Part shown: piece by piece, positions 1 to 9,720 of the stretch
Layout: every line of letters starts with the position of its first letter
How positions within the stretch are numbered: position 1 is the stretch's first letter
From: Cylindrotheca closterium
Taxonomy: Eukaryota > Bacillariophyta > Bacillariophyceae > Bacillariales > Bacillariaceae
Direction of reading: 5' to 3'
NCBI GenBank assembly: GCA_933822405.4
Contig: CAKOGP040001744.1
Coordinates: 1-21,404 of the forward strand
Length of the DNA stretch: 21,404 nt
Made by a program: the position numbers and the translations under genes
The notes under the pieces: generated by a model
What the model was told of the DNA's origin: nothing
What the model saw: only the letters and a program-made list of their open reading frames with translations
Database searches by the model: none

Positions 1-505
1 TTAGTCGTTGCAACAGGATTGCGCATCTCGATTAGAGTTGTCGTCGTAACTTCATTTGAAAGAAGTCGAAAGGCAGCAAGACTATAACCCCTATGAGATA
101 ATCCTGGAATTCACTCTCAAAGGTTTGATGGGCATGATAGAGGCGAATGAAGTGGCGAAGTATGCCTTGGGGTGACGAAAATGCTTTCGTTTCTCTGGAT
201 CCTTTGCAGCTGACTCTATCCTACCACATAACATTTAAGACTTGGGCAATATGCCCTAGTAAGTACAGTAACAAGTCTTATCAATGATTTAATGCATTTC
301 ACTATCTGGGCTCTATTGCATGTTCGAATCACTGACTACTCTACTCATCCCATGTGATATTTTCATGATATGTTAGATGACAATATCCCGATCAGTTTGT
401 AAGTTATCATGTACCGATCTAGTAACAAACGCGCATATGATCACGCGATATCAGCCATAATATGAGATGACGTATGCTGAAAAAACGGGTGACGGATTAA
501 CTCTG
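1..505. other. Left edge, no gene recognised
   Basis: No reading frame, repeat or RNA gene that I can support is visible here. The stretch has moderate A+T content and stops in all frames. It ends where the first copy of the tandem duplication begins. Confidence 0.5.
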
Positions 506-858
506 GGGTCAGGAGAACCCCTTTTCAGATGCAGTATTTCCTGCGCTTTTGAATTGTCCCTCCAAAGTTCTTCATTATGTTGGTCTTGAGGAACTTCATC
601 TTCTTTTCTGTTCCAGCAGTCATGCGTTTCCTGACCAAACTTTAGTGGCATGCAACGGTCTTGGCCTCTTTGTCCTTTACTTTGTCCATTTCATCACCAA
701 GTTCATCACCAAGTTCATCAATCAAAACCTGGATAGTCTTTGGCCCATTGTGGCCATCAGGCTGGAATTTGATTTGGGCAATAGCATCCAGGAGCTTGCC
801 TCTCTTGGATAGCTCGGCATCAAATGACAGAAGGAGATTCCTAGCCCTAACCCCAACC
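451..858 (-). pseudogene. Broken copy of antisense reading frame in repeat unit 1
   Basis: Read on the minus strand, unit 1 encodes nearly the same peptide as unit 2. It is interrupted by a TAA where unit 2 reads His-Tyr-Cys (in the ACH block near 640) and by the one-base indel just after it. The last part stays open through NRKEDEVPQDQHNEELW and beyond the unit into unrelated sequence, ending at 451. I do not recognise the protein. The broken state next to an open sister copy suggests the two copies are diverging without constraint on this one. Confidence 0.4.
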
Positions 859-1229
859 TGAAAATAGATTAATTTGGGTCAGGAGAACCCCTTTTCAGAT
901 GCAGTATTTCCTGCGCTTTTGAATTGTCCCTCCAAAGTTCTTCATTATGTTGGTCTTGAGGAACTTCATCTTCTTTTCTGTTTCCAGCAGTCATGCGTTT
1001 CCTGACCAAACAGTAGTGGCATGCAACGGTCTTGGCCTCTTCGTCCTTTACTTTGTCCATTTCATCACCAAGTTCATCACCAAGTTCATCAATCAAAACC
1101 TGGATAGTCTTTGGCCCATTGTGGTCGTCAGGCTGGAATTTGATTTTTGCAATAGCATCCAGGAGCTTGCCTCTCTTGGATAGCTTGGCATCAAATGACA
1201 GAAGGAGATTCCTAGCCCTAACCCCAACC
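506..1229. repeat. Tandem direct duplication, two units of about 353 bp
   Basis: Unit 1 runs about 506-858 and unit 2 about 876-1229, with the offset moving from 370 to 371 bp after a one-base indel in CTGTTCC versus CTGTTTCC. By eye I count roughly nine substitutions and one indel, so identity is about 97%. A 17 bp non-repeated spacer separates the units. Each unit also contains a short internal repeat (TTCATCACCAAG twice, near 694-717 and 1064-1087). The high identity suggests a recent local duplication compared with the heavily decayed elements elsewhere in the window. Confidence 0.9.
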
Positions 1230-1258
1230 CCAACCCTTGGACAACTTGCAAATGACAC
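869..1258 (-). CDS. Uncharacterised 129-codon reading frame in repeat unit 2
   Basis: This frame is open from an ATG at 1258 to a stop at 869 and spans repeat unit 2. The peptide is hydrophilic and charged, with a short duplicated acidic motif (DELGDELGDEMDK) followed by a single Cys-His-Tyr-Cys patch (ACHYCLVRK). No family is recognised. The N-terminus is read from GGGTTGGGGTTGG sequence just outside the repeat unit and may not be genuine; an acceptor-like TTAG lies there, so the unit could instead be an internal exon. It may equally be a fragment of a mobile-element gene. Only the open frame and its duplication support it, so confidence that it is expressed is low. Confidence 0.3.
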   Translation of the reverse strand: MSFASCPRVGVGVRARNLLLSFDAKLSKRGKLLDAIAKIKFQPDDHNGPKTIQVLIDELGDELGDEMDKVKDEEAKTVACHYCLVRKRMTAGNRKEDEVPQDQHNEELWRDNSKAQEILHLKRGSPDPN

Positions 1259-1529
1259 TCAAGTCTACAACCTCTGGTTGGCGAGGTTTCTTTGAAGACT
1301 GTGTCAGAGGATTTGCGGATTGTTTTCTTTTGGTAGGAGTACTGCTCATGAGGGGCAGACAAGAGCAACAAGACAAATGGTTACAGTGGTGATTGACTTG
1401 CGTCTTCCTTCTGTTTTCATTTTTTTAAAAGACTACGTTTGTCGCTGAGACGAGTGTTATATAAATATGGACGTCGGAGTGGACAAAATTTGAATCAGCA
1501 GGTATGAAATTAGATTAAATTGAGACTAT
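1230..1529. other. Intergenic, nothing recognised
   Basis: There is no convincing coding frame. A minus-strand frame of about 90 codons crosses from here into repeat unit 2, but it lies in a different frame from the conserved one and looks like a shadow. Confidence 0.4.
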
Positions 1530-1607
1530 ATTAGACAACTATTTCAAGTTTGTTTCACTACATTCACCGTCAAGTGTGGCCAAACACACTTGAAATAGTT
1601 GTCTAAT
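1530..1607. repeat. Inverted repeat with 26 bp arms and 26 bp loop
   Basis: The left arm is 1530-1555 and the right arm 1582-1607. The reverse complement of the right arm matches the left at 25 of 26 positions (ATTAGACAACTATTTCAAGT is shared exactly, then T versus G, then TGTTT). Weaker complementarity continues outward for roughly 15-20 bp on each side. The arms could form a long hairpin in DNA or RNA. No coding sequence overlaps it. It could be a foldback or MITE-like element, or a small-RNA precursor; the sequence does not decide. Confidence 0.85.
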
Positions 1608-2700
1608 TTAGTTTTTATTTACACATGTACATTTCTTACGGTTTCCTACAGGGATGCAAATGGAGAAAATGGAACGGCAGAAGGGGTTCTGATGTGTCCG
1701 TTTCATTTTGTCAGTTGATCCTTGCAGGGTGTTTGGTCAAAGCAATTCCCAGGAATGGCTAGTTCTCATGAAGGCGTTGTGATGTAAGAAGGGTAGAAAA
1801 TAGATCAGAGAACATGAAATTCATGGGATTCTTGAGATGTTGACAGGCATCCGGTTCAAGAGGAAACTGGAAGTGGCATTCAGCAAATTGTGATAAAGAG
1901 CAATTTTTAAACATTAAGTCAAGACAATCATTTTTTGTACATTGTGGTGTGGGGAGCTGTAGGGTCTCGATGGTTTCAATCGAAGTGGAGTTTGGGAAGA
2001 GGTGTGCACTGAGTTGTTTTTTGTGTCATGTGCTGCTGCAGTGTTGTGTGTGGACAACGTGCAGATTTGGGTGCACACATTCGAACCAAATATTGTAGGG
2101 AGGGGGGAAATTCTATACGTTGCGTACAATTCATGCCGTTAAATGGAGGGCATTTATGTAGGTAAATAAATCTGACAGTTATATCTAACACAGGGAAAAT
2201 TTGAACGGTTTTGGCAGATAGAAGGAGCCATTCAAAAATAGAAGGAGCCAAAACGGTTCTGTCTAATATATGGGTTAACATTCTGTGAAGACCTTCGGAG
2301 TTTGGCTGATGTCCGATTTGCCTAGTGTGAAAGTACTTTGATAGATCCAAATCCACGATCACAATAAACCACTTCCGCAGAAAAAAACATTGCAATTGCA
2401 CCAAACCAGTACAAAACACTCATAACAATCAAACATAGGAAAATACATAAACTTGTGACTATACGGATCAAGCTACAAATACGGGCAAATAACGGATTGA
2501 TTCTTCCCAAAATAATGGTCACCTCAATGTTGTAAGGATGCAGTATCATAAAATATTGCAACCTCAGCCAGTGTACCTCTATAGAGCATCTTAATGCGCA
2601 CAAATTACCTTTTCAGAATAAAAACCCCAAAAAAGGAAAGCGGTCTGGTCTTTGTCCAGAGTTTTTCTTTGTTAAACAGGGGGCCTTGTGCGCAAGCATA
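1608..2700. other. AT-rich gene-poor stretch with a small hairpin
   Basis: Minus-strand frames at 1914-2603 are open for up to 147 codons, but their translations show no recognisable domain and look random. One minor structure is present: AACGGTTTTGGC at 2204-2215 is complementary to 2247-2258 except for one base, and the loop holds two copies of AGAAGGAGCC. No promoter, terminator or RNA gene is recognised. Confidence 0.4.
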
Positions 2701-2717
2701 GTTCCCTTCTCTTTTTT

Positions 2718-3045
2718 TCACAGTTTACTCCCCCTTTGCACAATAATTTTTTTGGATGACTTTTGCCAGTCATCTATGACCCGCACGAAGCCATCTATCA
2801 CATTTGCAAGAACACCCATCACCAGCAGCCTTTTCCTCATAGCAAGAAAACTTTGAAGAGCTACCTATGCATTGTGCTCTTTGACAAGCCCAACTACTAG
2901 CTCACCGTCAAACTTCTGCTGATCACAATATACTCTACCTGAATTACATGTTGGGTGTGTGTTCTGCACATTATCACCATGGAGAACAAAGGCACTAAAA
3001 TCAGAATGGAAGGATTGTGTCACAGGGCCTGAAGCAACATTTGAG
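2718..3045 (-). pseudogene. Unassigned antisense reading frame with one TAG
   Basis: On the minus strand one frame stays open from about 3045, and further upstream without an ATG, down to a TGA at 2718-2720, except for one TAG at 2865-2867. It includes the blocks VYCDQQKFDGELVVGLVKEH and LANVIDGFVRVIDDWQKSS, which have the composition of real protein rather than random translation. The TAG sits in GCA-TAG-GTA, which could derive from CAG. I recognise no family. Its upstream end overlaps the start of the plus-strand gene beginning near 2999, so one of the two frames there must be incidental. It could be the remnant of a separate gene cut by the neighbouring element. Confidence 0.25.
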
Positions 3046-5481
3046 GGCTTCTCTCGGCAGTGATTGGAAGAAGCAACGTTGCTTTCAAGTTGGCTACAGT
3101 GAATTATTTGCTTCCGTTAGCAGTATTGATGATTTCAGTCAGTCTTTTGTCTGCAATGCTACCAACTCTACCACAACCAACCATCTACAGGATGACACAG
3201 TCAGCGAGATGACAAGTTACACAGGTTACAGCAACCTGGAAACCAAGCCAGGACAAACATCCAACAAAGCAAATGAGTTGTTAGGCTTTTTGCGGGAGTC
3301 GAATCTGCTTAGTGGATTTGAAAAAATTGCCTCAAAGCACTTGTTTCAAAATTGCATTTCCGCTCATCAGCAGCTGAAGAAGGAGACCATCAATAGCCAG
3401 ACGTGCCCCTCCAAGCTTCCACCCATTGTATCCAAAGAGGGTCTGATGAATTTTGTTCAAAGTCATCTCAACGACACTTTGGACCCCGAATTTCAGAATG
3501 ACAATGGCAACGAAGATGCCTCATTGGCCAGCCTTCCGTCATCACTGGGAATTGAAGAGGAGGATAGATCAATAGTTTCAAACGCACAAGTAAATGATGG
3601 CTCATTTGTTTTTGATGTGGACTACGGATCAAACTACGGAACTAGTTATTTGCCTAATAATATTGCAATGCCCGATGCTGCTGCCACAAATATTGTTGCA
3701 GAGCCTCCAACTCTAACAGAGGATCTGATCGATTCTCAAAAAAAGCACACCTGGCAGGCATACTCCCCAAAGATATTAGATCCCACTGTGGCAGACCATG
3801 ACAAAGCTTACTTCCAAGAAAGAAGCCACTACATCCTGGTGAATGCCTTTCATGACATCTGCTTTGGGGCGAATATGTGCAATATTCACCTTGCCACTCC
3901 TGGGGAAACTTTGCACATGCATCAGAAGGGAGCAATGGTAAGAGTCGTAGAATCACTTTGAGAACTCATATATTTGGCAGGTCCCAAACCAGCAAAGAAA
4001 AAGGGGATAACTAATGCCAGGGATGATGATGACAACGCTGGTGCTCACCACAATAACAACGACGACGAGACTTTCCATATGAAAGCTGACTCGTGGATAA
4101 ACCGCCCATCCACTGCGGATGGCCTTGACAACCTGGGCCACAGATATGGGATATGTCTTTCACGGCAGTCGATCGGAAGAGACCACAGACCAAATTCCAC
4201 AACTCTCTCTTTGAGGCCACAAAGAAATGTGGGCATGAACAGGCGGGGGTGTGTTTATGTTTGTATCTTGCAATGATATTGGACAGGGGAAGGCAACTGT
4301 TTCTTGTAGAGAGAACCCTCCACTGAACGTACTACATTGATCAGGTACAGGTCTACGGGCTTGTCCTTGGCATGGAGCAATGGCTCAAGAAGGAGAAGTA
4401 TCCATTAGAGCATGCCCTTGATACAGAATTGGTCGGTAGGATGATTGACAAATACGTTGAATTTCTAGGCAAGACCTCATTCAGGAGAGGAATAAGGGCT
4501 CGTCTCATTAAGAACCATCTTCTGTTTCATTTTCCAGACTACATGCTTCTTTGGGGCCCCCCAAGAGGCTGACTCTGGTCCCAGGAGCAAGCTCATAAAA
4601 CCAAACAGAAACAGCCAGCCCAACAAACACAAAGGCGCCAGTCTACCTTCATCAAGCAATTGACTTTGAGATATGCGGAAAACAGACTTATTTCCAAAGC
4701 AGAACAAACTTTTGGCCGCAACAGAGCTTCAGAGAAAAGTGAGGAGACCCTTACCAGTGTCGCCATTTTTTTGGGTGGTTCCCAATTCTCTGTAGGTTTC
4801 AACAAAAAGGGAGAACCAGCCATGAAATGGATGTGGAATTTCCGTCCACGGGGTGGCTACATGCAGGAAGTACTCAATTTTGTTTGTGAGCGGCTTATGC
4901 CTCATGCTCCAGCAGATACAATTGACGGGGTTTACGAGATCACAATGCTGATTGGGTCAGATAGATTCATCTTTTGGGCCAATCCCAATTATCGATCGTC
5001 CTCAAGACATATAGTAGATGCTTGGTACAATTGGGCGAAGTTTTCAGTGCCACACCATCCCAACGTGGAGCTTCCCAGTCAAATACTGATGTTTGTAATG
5101 ATGCCTTGGGTGGAGGATCAGATTTCCTACAAAGGTATCAAGCTAGCTCCCAACAAAATCCATGCCGTTATCAATCTTTTCAAAGACCCCCCACTGTCAC
5201 GGTTTTCCAGGTTTCAATTTGATGATTTGTACCTAGTCCCATGTCACAATATTTCCGGCCCAGCAATCGGCGTACCAAACATACTTGAGATTTGACTGGA
5301 GGAGGAGTCCAGGTTGAGCAACCAACAGCGACAAGAGTTGAGTTGCCAACGCAAACATGCTGCTGCAGACCGGCAGCTTCCCGGGGAACAGCCACTTGGA
5401 GAGGGGTACTTTGTGGTTGCTAACCAGACTCAATTGGCCGAAATGATGGAACAGTGGAAAACAGATGATTTTCAGTTGTAG
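2999..5481 (+). pseudogene. Transposase-like gene of a family I associate with diatoms, broken
   Basis: The N-terminal segment (about 2999-3958) is an open frame of about 320 codons ending in a block around HDICFGANMCNIHLATPGET and LHMHQKG, followed by an in-frame TGA (3959-3961). The same frame continues with a Lys-rich and then Asp/Asn/His-rich stretch to LSRQS near 4170, where a frame change leads into TKKCGHEQAGVCLCLYLAM. A third stretch runs from about 4330 in one frame to TAG at 5479-5481, broken by TGA at 4570 and 5293; it includes LIKNHLLFHFPDYMLLWGPP and, at the C-terminus, YFVVANQTQLAEMM. A GTAAG...CAG pair at 3938-3980 could be a 43 bp intron, but using it loses the frame. I believe these blocks mark a repeated family common in diatoms, possibly transposases; that is memory, not search. 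No ATG start is usable: the first in-frame ATG is near 3209, so the true N-terminus is lost or spliced. Confidence 0.5.
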
Positions 5482-5517
5482 ACTTAAGAGTAATTGCAGG
5501 GTCTGTTGATGCCCAAA

Positions 5518-6354
5518 CTATCTTTGGTTCCTGTTACGACGCTTGGTGGCCCTCAACATAGTAGTTCCCTCTTCTCTTGTGCGTCTCCTTTTTTGGTTCT
5601 CCCGCCATTGCCTTTTTGCCCTTTCTTTAAGTTCACGACAAAATACAGCCCAATGTTCCTGGAACTCTTGGGGATCCTGGCCCCATGTCCATTCCCAGTT
5701 AGTCCACAAGCCGGTTACTTCAGAGAAAACTCTTGCTCTTGCAAATTCAAGATCCGCCTCACTGATGCGCCCATTGGACAAAAGGAGTCTCTTTCGCATC
5801 CAGGATTACTCTGATCAAGTTCCAATAGTTTCAACTCAGTAAAACATCCCCTGGCTTCTATCTCCCGTAGTTTGTTGTCATCCAGGTATCCCTTTTTCAG
5901 TAGACGATGATTGCACACCAATTTCCTACGGTAACACCCAAAAAGATTATCTTGATCCATCCAGTTTCCTATGTGGTCATGATCTTCCTTCAATAGAAAA
6001 CCAAGCTTGATGTTGTTGTTGTCCAATTCCTTTTTCACAATGGCCCATTCCACGTTCTCCTGCCCTCCAGCTTTCACAATAAGCTGTCCCTCGTCGTTCA
6101 AGTTGTACAGCTTAAGCTTCATACAAGGGTACACCTCCGGCAATTCTCTTTTTTCAGTTTGGTTTGTTTGCCTGCCAGCCAACCTCATCCCATGAGCATA
6201 TACTGTTGATATCACTCTCCTTGTTCTCACCGCCATCAATTGCAATCTCTCAAGATGACAAGGCTAGACACCTATCCACGACTTGGCTTGCAATGTCTTG
6301 TCGGTAATTGCGCAATCCAACACTGTCAGCAATTGTTTGGAGTGGATCGTCCAT
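5518..6354 (-). pseudogene. Conserved-looking partner gene of unknown function, frameshifted
   Basis: The minus-strand frame begins at a plausible ATG (6352-6354, MDDPLQTIADSVGLRNY) and is open upstream to 6606, where it turns antisense to Copia sequence. A frame change near 6250 leads to a 170-codon stretch with AHGMRLAG, WMDQDNLFGCYRRKLVCNHR and GYLDDNKLREIEARGCFTEL. A second frame change near 5735-5755 leads to FARARVFSEVTGLW, then WTWGQDPQEF, and a basic C-terminus rich in Arg and Lys ending at 5518. The upstream TTCTTCTTCCCCCAG just before GTGAAGTCC (about 6405-6420) resembles a 3' splice site, so an upstream exon is possible. I do not recognise the family. The protein is soluble, charged, with no membrane segment. 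Its convergence with the transposase-like gene suggests an accessory protein of the same unit. Confidence 0.45.
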
Positions 6355-6530
6355 ATTCCTCTTTTCCAGCTCCACTATTCTACTCCCTACCTTCAGTCTG
6401 TTGGACTTCACCTGGGGGAAGAAGAAGTTTGTCAGATGCACACCAGATTCTATCAAACCCGCACCAATGGCAAGACGAGTGAAGAGAGACAGCTCGCCAA
6501 TTCCAAAGGCACAGCCCCAGATGGATTTGA

Positions 6531-8562
6531 TTATCTGACATTGGCCACAAACACAGAATGATGGAAGAAACTTCGGGTCACAGAAAAACAAAGCACGTGA
6601 TCGCAAAAGAAGATGCTTTTATTACCTTCTGGTCGCGAGAGAAGGCGACAAACTACTGCTGGATAGGAGTTGCATGTCATTTGGAAGGATTGATCCTCGA
6701 ATTGGATTACATTGAAAGATATGAAAAAGAGTTTTCCAGTGGAGTTTGCTGACTATGCAAAGCTGAAGGCAATCGATGATGAGCCCACTTTTGCTTGGTG
6801 GGTGCCACATGTGCAGAGGAAACGCGACAGCTTCATTCAAAAGATAAAATCGAAATACTGGGAAAGGACCCACAAATATGGGATTCGTATTCCGACATCT
6901 GTGAAAGAGGCAATTAAAATTGATCAGGAAAACGGTGATACAATGTGGCAGGATGCGATAAAAATGGAAATGAAAAATAATCGAATCGCTTTTGAGGGAT
7001 ATAATGGAGATGTTTCCAAGCTTGTTGGATACAAGCAAATTACTGGACATATGGTATTTGATGTGAAGTTGGGCAAAAATTTCAGAAGAAAAGCAAGATA
7101 TTGCGCTGATGGACACAAGACAGAGGCGCCTGCAGCATTGACCTACAGCACTGTGGTTGCAAGGGATTCTGTTCGGATTCTGCTGACGATTGCAGCTTTG
7201 AACGATTTGGATGTGCAGTGTGCTGATATTCAAAATGCCTTTTTGATGGCACCGAATCTTGAGAAGTGCTACATGATCGCTGGACCTGAATTTGGAGATG
7301 AAGAAGGCAAGACATTTCTTATCAAGCAAGCACATATTTGCGGGCTAAAATCATCAGCCTTGGCATTTTGTTTAAATTTTGTGAAGACATTGGAAGAACT
7401 GGGCTTTTATTCGTCTTATGCTGATCCAGATGTCTGGATGTGAGCGGCTGTGAAACCTGATGGCAAAGAATATTACAAATATATTCTATGTTATGTTGAT
7501 GACATCTTGTGTATGTCCAAAAAGGCAAAATATGTGATGGAGCAAATCAGCTACAAGTTTAAGTTTAAAAAGGGAAAAATCAAACCGCCAGAAAGTTATT
7601 TGGGTGCTGGTGTGAAAAAGAAGGAATTGGATGGTGATGACATGTGGACTATGTCCAGTCACAATTATGTTGTCGCTGCAGTGAAGAATGCATAGGAGAC
7701 GATTACAAAGAGCAACAAGTGGAAGATGCCTAAGAAGGCAGTGACGCCGATGACCAGTGATTATATCTCAGAGTTGGACGGATCACCCAAATTGAACGCA
7801 AAAGACCATACCTATTACCAGGAATTGATTGGAATCTTGAGATGGGCGACTGAGATTGGAAGAGTTGATATTCTATTGGAGATTTTGCTATTGAGTCAAT
7901 ATCAGGCGACGCCAAGAGAGGGTCACATGGAGCAGTTGTTGCGGATTTTTGCTTACCTGGATACATATCCAAAGTTGACATTGTACTTTGATTGGAGGCT
8001 GCCGAATGTCATCGAAAGCAGACTTCCAAACCCTCTATTGCGACGCGAAAGAAGAGATGCCGGCAAATATGCCACCACCAAAAGGGAGACAAAATGGAAG
8101 TTTGGCTTGGGTAGATGCGCCTCACGCAGCAAATAAGATAAGACCAGGAGGTCGCACACAGGATACGTTATCTTCTTGAATAAGGCACCAATTATATGGT
8201 ACAGTTGGAGACAGAATACGGTTGAGGTGAGTACATTCAGAGCTGAAGTTATTGCATTGAAATCGTGCATTGAAGCGATCACTCATTTATGATACAAATT
8301 GCGTATGTTTGGGATACCATTGGACAATGAACCAACACATATTATGTGTGATAATGAAAGTGTGGTGAAGAATTCGACACTTGTTGAGTCGACTTTGAAT
8401 AGAAAGCATAATTTGATTGCTTACCACTACACGAGATGGAATGTGGCAGCTGGAGTTGTGAATATTTCTTGGATTGCAACATTGTTGAATATTGCGGACG
8501 CTTTCACAAAGCAATTGACGCAGATGTGTAGGGAAGAGTTGTTTGGCTCTTGGACATATTAA
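6531..8562 (+). pseudogene. pol: Copia-type (Ty1) pol fragment 1: linker, RT and RNase H
   Basis: The fragment begins in the integrase-RT linker (GHRKTKHVIAKEDAF, then after a frame change ELHVIWKD and WITLKDMKKSFPVEFADYA), matching the layout of diatom Copia elements. The RT follows: WWVPHVQRKR, KYGIRIPTSVKEA, HMVFDVKLGKNFRRKARYCA, VQCADIQNAFLMAPN and the active site CYVDDIL at 7489-7509. RNase H follows with SYLGAG, then the FVDA-like block read in a second frame (8040-8130), then APIIWYSWRQNTVEVSTFRAE, CDNESVVKN and NIADAFTKQLT, ending TAA at 8560-8562. In-frame stops are TAG 6670, TGA near 6694, TGA 7441, TAG 7693 and TGA 8290. The stops at 7441 and 8290 face Arg in the other Copia fragments of this window. 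No gag, protease or integrase core is present upstream; the neighbour there is the two-gene unit. Non-functional. Confidence 0.9.
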
Positions 8563-8749
8563 CAACCTGTGAATTATTCTAATTACAGCTTGAGGGGACC
8601 AAATAAAGGTAACTGTGCTACTATGGTCTGTCCAACACCACGCAAAATGCTTTGATATAGATGATAATGACTCTACTGTAACTTTATGTTTTCAACACCT
8701 TGAGACTTGATCTTCACTAGACTTTACTACTATTCCTTGATTTGAATTG
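8563..8749. other. Tail of Copia fragment 1, possible LTR remnant
   Basis: A short purine run (CTTGAGGGGACC near 8589-8600) lies just after the pol stop, where a polypurine tract would be expected. TG- and CA-bounded stretches follow, but no second copy in the window confirms an LTR. No gene is seen. Confidence 0.3.
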
Positions 8750-9070
8750 TAAGTGTAACATCAATTTTTACATTCTGCCACCAGATATGCCGGAAGCTCT
8801 TGGACTTGCGGTAAAATTGATGATGTTTGTCGATGCCTCACATGCTTCTAACCTTGTCACTTGCCAATCTCGAACAGGAGTGCTAATTTTTGTGAATTGT
8901 GCTCCTATCATTTGGTATTCCAAGAAACAGAACTCTGTTGAAACTAGCTCCTTTGGGAGTGAATTCATGGCTCTGAATACTGGTCTGCGCTACAAGCTAC
9001 GCATGATGAGAGTTCCCATTGACGGGTACTGCCACACCTGCATGGATGACGGTTGTTATTTGAGCCATTG
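8750..9070 (+). pseudogene. pol: Copia-type pol fragment 2: RNase H only
   Basis: A single frame encodes PPDMPEALGLAVKLMMFVDA, then SRTGVLIFVNCAPIIWYSKK, VETSSFGSEFMALNTG and LRYKLRMMRVPIDG, ending TAG near 9078-9080. This is the RNase H region of a second Copia family, clearly different from fragment 1. Compared with fragment 1, about nine residues are missing between the SEFMALNTG block and LRYKLRMM, and homology stops after PIDGYCH. No RT precedes it. It lies tandem to fragment 1 in the same orientation. It could be the decayed 3' end of an element otherwise deleted. Confidence 0.8.
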
Positions 9071-9192
9071 GGGTGTATAGATGATATTCTCCATTAATAG
9101 CGTCCATGGAGGGGAGCTGATAGGTAGCATATCTCGGGCAACAAACATGAAATACCGTTTTTTTGGTTATTATGTAAATAAGAATAAGTGAG
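9071..9192. other. Short spacer with nothing recognised
   Basis: There is no coding frame of note. Just downstream (about 9212-9240) the 13 bp ATTCTTGCAGGCC occurs twice in tandem. Confidence 0.4.
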
Positions 9193-9720
9193 ATGGAGGC
9201 CGGGAATCATTGGATTCTTGCAGGCCATTCTTGCAGGCCATCTAAATTGGACCCACTTTTGTTACGATCTACTTTAATTGGAGGTAGTGGTTATACTATA
9301 GGTGAGCTGATTGCGTTGGCAAATGAAACTTATTTAAAACACGTTTGGCAAGTCACTGCTCGTTTATTCCGTTCAGATGATGCTGCACTAGACATTGTTA
9401 AGCTTCCGCACCCTGCTGCACCAATTTGACACCGAGTAATGAAAAATGGGGCTCCTGTGGTGGTTCATTTGGGGCCATGGAGCCAGAGCCAACTTGACAT
9501 TGGGGCTGTCACTCATCAGCAAACAAATTCAAAGAGTTTCTGATGGAGGAGTTTTTGGATTTTGGAAGGAAGGGATTTTGGATCTTGCTTCCATATGGCG
9601 CCATCAAGGACAAAAAAGGACTTTGCATTTCTCCAATTGGCTGCCTATCACAAGATAACAGAAGACTGCGGATGATTGTTGATTATTTGTTCTGGGGACT
9701 CAACAACAAGACTATGAAAC
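9193..9720 (+). pseudogene. YR retroelement, RT N-terminal part
   Basis: The frame from 9193 carries LFRSDDAALDIVKLPHPAAP, a TGA at 9427-9429, then in the same frame NGAPVVVHLGPWSQSQLDIG. Near 9495-9505 it changes to the frame with GCHSSANKFKEFLMEEF, GRKGFWILLPYGAI, GLCISPIGCLSQDNRRLRM and VDYLFWGLNNKTMK. The pattern Pro-Trp, Gly-Cys-His-x-Ser-Ala, Gly-x-Trp-x-x-Leu-Pro-Tyr, Leu-x-x-Ser-Pro-x-Gly, Arg-Arg-x-Arg and Val-Asp-Tyr is what I know from the RT entry region of diatom YR elements. The ORF stops abruptly after MetLys, exactly where the inserted element begins, and resumes at 11403. The residues upstream of HPAAP are not recognisable and the start codon is uncertain. Confidence 0.7.

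Larger units (their letters stand above)
2999..6540. mobile_element. Candidate two-gene DNA-transposon-like unit
   Basis: Two degenerate protein-coding regions face each other: a plus-strand gene ending at 5481 and a minus-strand gene ending at 5518. The 36 bp gap is far tighter than elsewhere in this window. The right limit is set by the start of Copia homology near 6531; the left limit is unknown. I found no convincing terminal inverted repeats or target-site duplication by eye. I associate several blocks of both proteins with multicopy diatom genes, from memory only, which suggests mobility but does not prove that the pair moves as one unit. Confidence 0.35.

Noticed and set aside
1216..1238. 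Telomere-like CCCTAACCCCAACCCCAACCC tract
   Set aside because: It has only about three imperfect units, part of it recurs in the duplicated repeat, and it is not at a sequence end. It is too short to call an interstitial telomere.
1914..2603. Overlapping minus-strand frames of 71-147 codons
   Set aside because: The translations are hydrophobic or low in structure, with no recognisable motif, in AT-rich DNA. They are expected by chance.
3938..3980. A 43 bp intron (GTAAG...CAG) in the transposase-like gene
   Set aside because: It is very short, and splicing shifts the frame into a stop within ten codons. Reading through a mutated stop at 3959 keeps the conserved frame.
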